DNA of 35,229 nucleotides from Fibrobacter succinogenes (GTDB lineage: Bacteria > Fibrobacterota > Fibrobacteria > Fibrobacterales > Fibrobacteraceae), in assembly GCA_902800345.1 (NCBI GenBank), contig CADCDO010000045.1, positions 29,685-64,913 of the forward strand, given 5' to 3'. The number at the start of each line of letters is the position of its first letter. The stretch's first letter is position 1. The position numbers were made by a program, and so were the translations under genes. The notes beneath the pieces were generated by a model, which worked only from the letters and a program-made list of their open reading frames with translations, made no database searches and had not been told where the DNA came from. This document shows positions 33,621-35,229 of this stretch, piece by piece.

Positions 33621-35045
33621 ATGGCAAAATCAGGGAACCTTATAAAGAATTTGGTGGCCCTTCCGCATGAATACGAGTGGTTGGATTTTAAAGAGAGTTG
33701 GTTTTCAAAGGACGAAATTGGCGAGTACATTTCGGCGATTTCGAATGGGGCCGCATTGTGTGGCCGAGAATTTGGTTATATCGTGTGGGGAATCCATAAC
33801 TCAACTCACGAAATTATCGGCACGACCGTAAATTTTGACAAGGACGTTGATCATGAGCCTTACAAGCATTATCTCGCGAGGAATTTAAAGCCGAGCGTTG
33901 CTTTTGATGTTGAAGACGTTCAGATTGATGGCAAACGCCTTGTTTTGTTGTCTGTCCCTGCAGCAAAATCCGTCCCAACGAAGTTCCTGTCACAAGCTTT
34001 TATCCGAATCGGTTCAAGTAAGGAAAAACTTTCGAAGTTCCCTGAATGGGAGATCCGTCTTTTAAACATTTTGTCTAACGGCATTCCGACGATTGTCAGT
34101 ATGGCGGCTCCTGATTATGCGCAGGAACTGACTTTTGAAAAACTGTTCATGTATTACGGTGCAAAAGGTGTTGCTCTTCGCAAAGAAACTTTCAAGAAAT
34201 CGCTCAGGTTTTTGACTGCCGACGGGCGTTACAATATCATGGCATTGTTGCTTTCGGACGCAAACGATATCCCGATTCGCGTGTCCGTTTTTAGTGGCAA
34301 GAGCAAAGCCGATACGCTTTTCTCGGTCAAGGAATACGGAAATTCCTGTATTCTGTATGCAATGGATAAAATTCTGGAATACGGCGATGCCATCAACATC
34401 ATCCAGGCGGATGAACGCGGCCGCATTTCTGAACGCAAGGATGTTCCTCTTTTTGATTACGAGGCTTTTCACGAAGCGATCTTGAACGCGTTTATTCACA
34501 ACAAGTGGCTGGGAATGAACGCGCCTATGATTAGTGTCTTTACGGACCGCATTGAGATTCTTTCGCATGGTGGTCTTGGTCTTGAGCAGGATTTGGAAGG
34601 TTTTTACAAGGGCGTGAGTATCCCTGTAAACGAGATTCTCGCTTCAATTTTCTTGCAGCTGCGATTAAGCGAACGTTCAGGCCGCGGTGTGCCGAAGATT
34701 GTCGAGGCGTATGGTCGTGATTCCATAAAAATCCAGAAAAATTTCATTGTGGTGACAATCCCGTTCAACAGGATTAATGTGACTCCGTTTGAATTGAATG
34801 AAGGACAACCGACTGTAAACCCGACTGCAAAGGCGACTGTAAATCCGACTGTAAAATTGTCAAAAAATCAAAAGGATATTTTGGCGAAAATTGCCGATAA
34901 TCCTAGGGTTACGCTTACGGAGCTATCCGAACTATTAGGATTGCATCGTGCTACAATTGCTGATAACACATCAAAGTTACAGAAATTAGGCGCTTTAAAA
35001 CGTGTTGGTAGCGATAAAACCGGATACTGGGAAATAGTCGAATAA
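33621..35045 (+). CDS. AlbA_2/Schlafen-type ATP-binding protein with C-terminal winged helix, second copy
   Basis: 474 residues with the same plan as the gene at 12110. An AlbA_2 domain comes first (EYEWLDFKESWF, then ISAISNGAALCGREFGYIVW). A GHKL-like ATP-binding domain follows (AFHEAILNAFIHNKWLG, IEILSHGGLG, and a SERSGRGVPKIVEAYG segment). The linker is repetitive, PTVNPTAKATVNPT, and the winged helix ends KTGYWEIVE. The central region differs strongly from the first copy. AAAGGAG lies eight bases before ATG 33621. Unlike the first copy, it is not inside the RM operon. It is probably a transcription regulator; the target is unknown. Confidence 0.85.
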   Translation: MAKSGNLIKNLVALPHEYEWLDFKESWFSKDEIGEYISAISNGAALCGREFGYIVWGIHNSTHEIIGTTVNFDKDVDHEPYKHYLARNLKPSVAFDVEDVQIDGKRLVLLSVPAAKSVPTKFLSQAFIRIGSSKEKLSKFPEWEIRLLNILSNGIPTIVSMAAPDYAQELTFEKLFMYYGAKGVALRKETFKKSLRFLTADGRYNIMALLLSDANDIPIRVSVFSGKSKADTLFSVKEYGNSCILYAMDKILEYGDAINIIQADERGRISERKDVPLFDYEAFHEAILNAFIHNKWLGMNAPMISVFTDRIEILSHGGLGLEQDLEGFYKGVSIPVNEILASIFLQLRLSERSGRGVPKIVEAYGRDSIKIQKNFIVVTIPFNRINVTPFELNEGQPTVNPTAKATVNPTVKLSKNQKDILAKIADNPRVTLTELSELLGLHRATIADNTSKLQKLGALKRVGSDKTGYWEIVE

Positions 35046-35154
35046 ATCACTCTAAAAATGAGTAAAAGTTCAAGCTCTTGACGTGGCATAGCCGTGGATT
35101 TAGTTTTGGGATGTGACCACAAACTGTATTCTTAATCATAAAAACGAGGAAAAA
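35046..35154. other. Intergenic spacer before the last gene
   Basis: About 109 nt, with CTTGACG at about 35077-35083 as a possible -35 element. I see no terminator-grade hairpin. A GAGGA ribosome site closes it. Confidence 0.4.
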
Positions 35155-35229
35155 ATGAACTATACATTTACAGAACAAGAAGTTGAAATGATGTATTACT
35201 GGGGACAATATGCTGATGGTGAAAGCGGC
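35155..35229 (+). CDS. Hypothetical protein, N-terminal 25 residues only
   Basis: It starts MNYTFTEQEVEMMYYWGQYA and runs off the right edge. CGAGGA six bases upstream supports the start. It is too short to assign. Confidence 0.6.
   Translation, partial: MNYTFTEQEVEMMYYWGQYADGESG

Noticed and set aside
1..35229. tRNA, rRNA or tmRNA genes
   Set aside because: I saw no cloverleaf-like segment or conserved rRNA block in the spacers examined.

Overview
The window reads as a bacterial chromosome segment of moderate GC. The valyl-tRNA synthetase, the cysteine-patterned leucine-rich repeat protein, the codon usage of the core genes and the short palindromic repeats suggest a gut Fibrobacter or a close relative. 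This is inference; no rRNA or other strict marker is present.

Layout. 1-3.2 kb is chromosomal backbone on the minus strand: valS, running off the left edge, and a nitroreductase. 3.2-6.4 kb is a strip of wreckage and small genes: a YafQ-type toxin remnant, a 26-residue-repeat leucine-rich protein with a frame break, a GNAT stub, a HicB antitoxin without a full HicA, and a small unknown protein. 6.5-15.3 kb is a type I restriction-modification locus (hsdR, hsdM, hsdS). Its spacers carry two GxxExxY nuclease-fold genes and one AlbA/Schlafen-type ATPase, bracketed by copies of one short repeat family. 15.3-22.6 kb is markedly AT-rich and encodes five tightly packed genes: a GHKL ATPase with a STAS-like tail, a RecF-like ATPase, an HNH protein, then a Septu-like PtuA/PtuB pair. 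22.6-23.5 kb is a GC-richer scar containing a 5'-truncated IS30-family transposase. 23.5-28.7 kb holds a lone caspase-like protein, a RloA/RloB (AbiL-like) pair on the minus strand, and a caspase-TIR-TIR-like gene set resembling type IV Thoeris. 28.7-35.2 kb holds an orphan frame-broken AAA15 ATPase, McrB/McrC, a second AlbA-type regulator and the start of a further gene.

How the genes work together. This is a defence island hung on a type I RM operon. DNA-modification sensing (HsdRMS, McrBC), ATPase-nuclease modules (Septu and a possible three-gene GHKL/ATPase/HNH unit), AbiL-like RloAB and nucleotide-signalling suicide (TIR plus caspase) lie end to end. Stop/start overlaps mark four co-translated pairs: ATPase/HNH, PtuA/PtuB, caspase/TIR and McrB/McrC.

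The strongest leads are: (1) GxxExxY cassettes bounded by inverted TGCCACACGGATT arms, each followed by a hairpin whose stem covaries between the two end types; (2) the GHKL-STAS/RecF-like ATPase/HNH set next to Septu; (3) the caspase-TIR-TIR-like operon with a sigma-54-like promoter; (4) at least five otherwise intact genes (valS, the LRR gene, hsdR, rloB and an AAA15 ATPase) that each carry one clean break where a short segment seems to be missing and the frame shifts. Break type 4 could be assembly error and should be checked before any of these genes is called dead.
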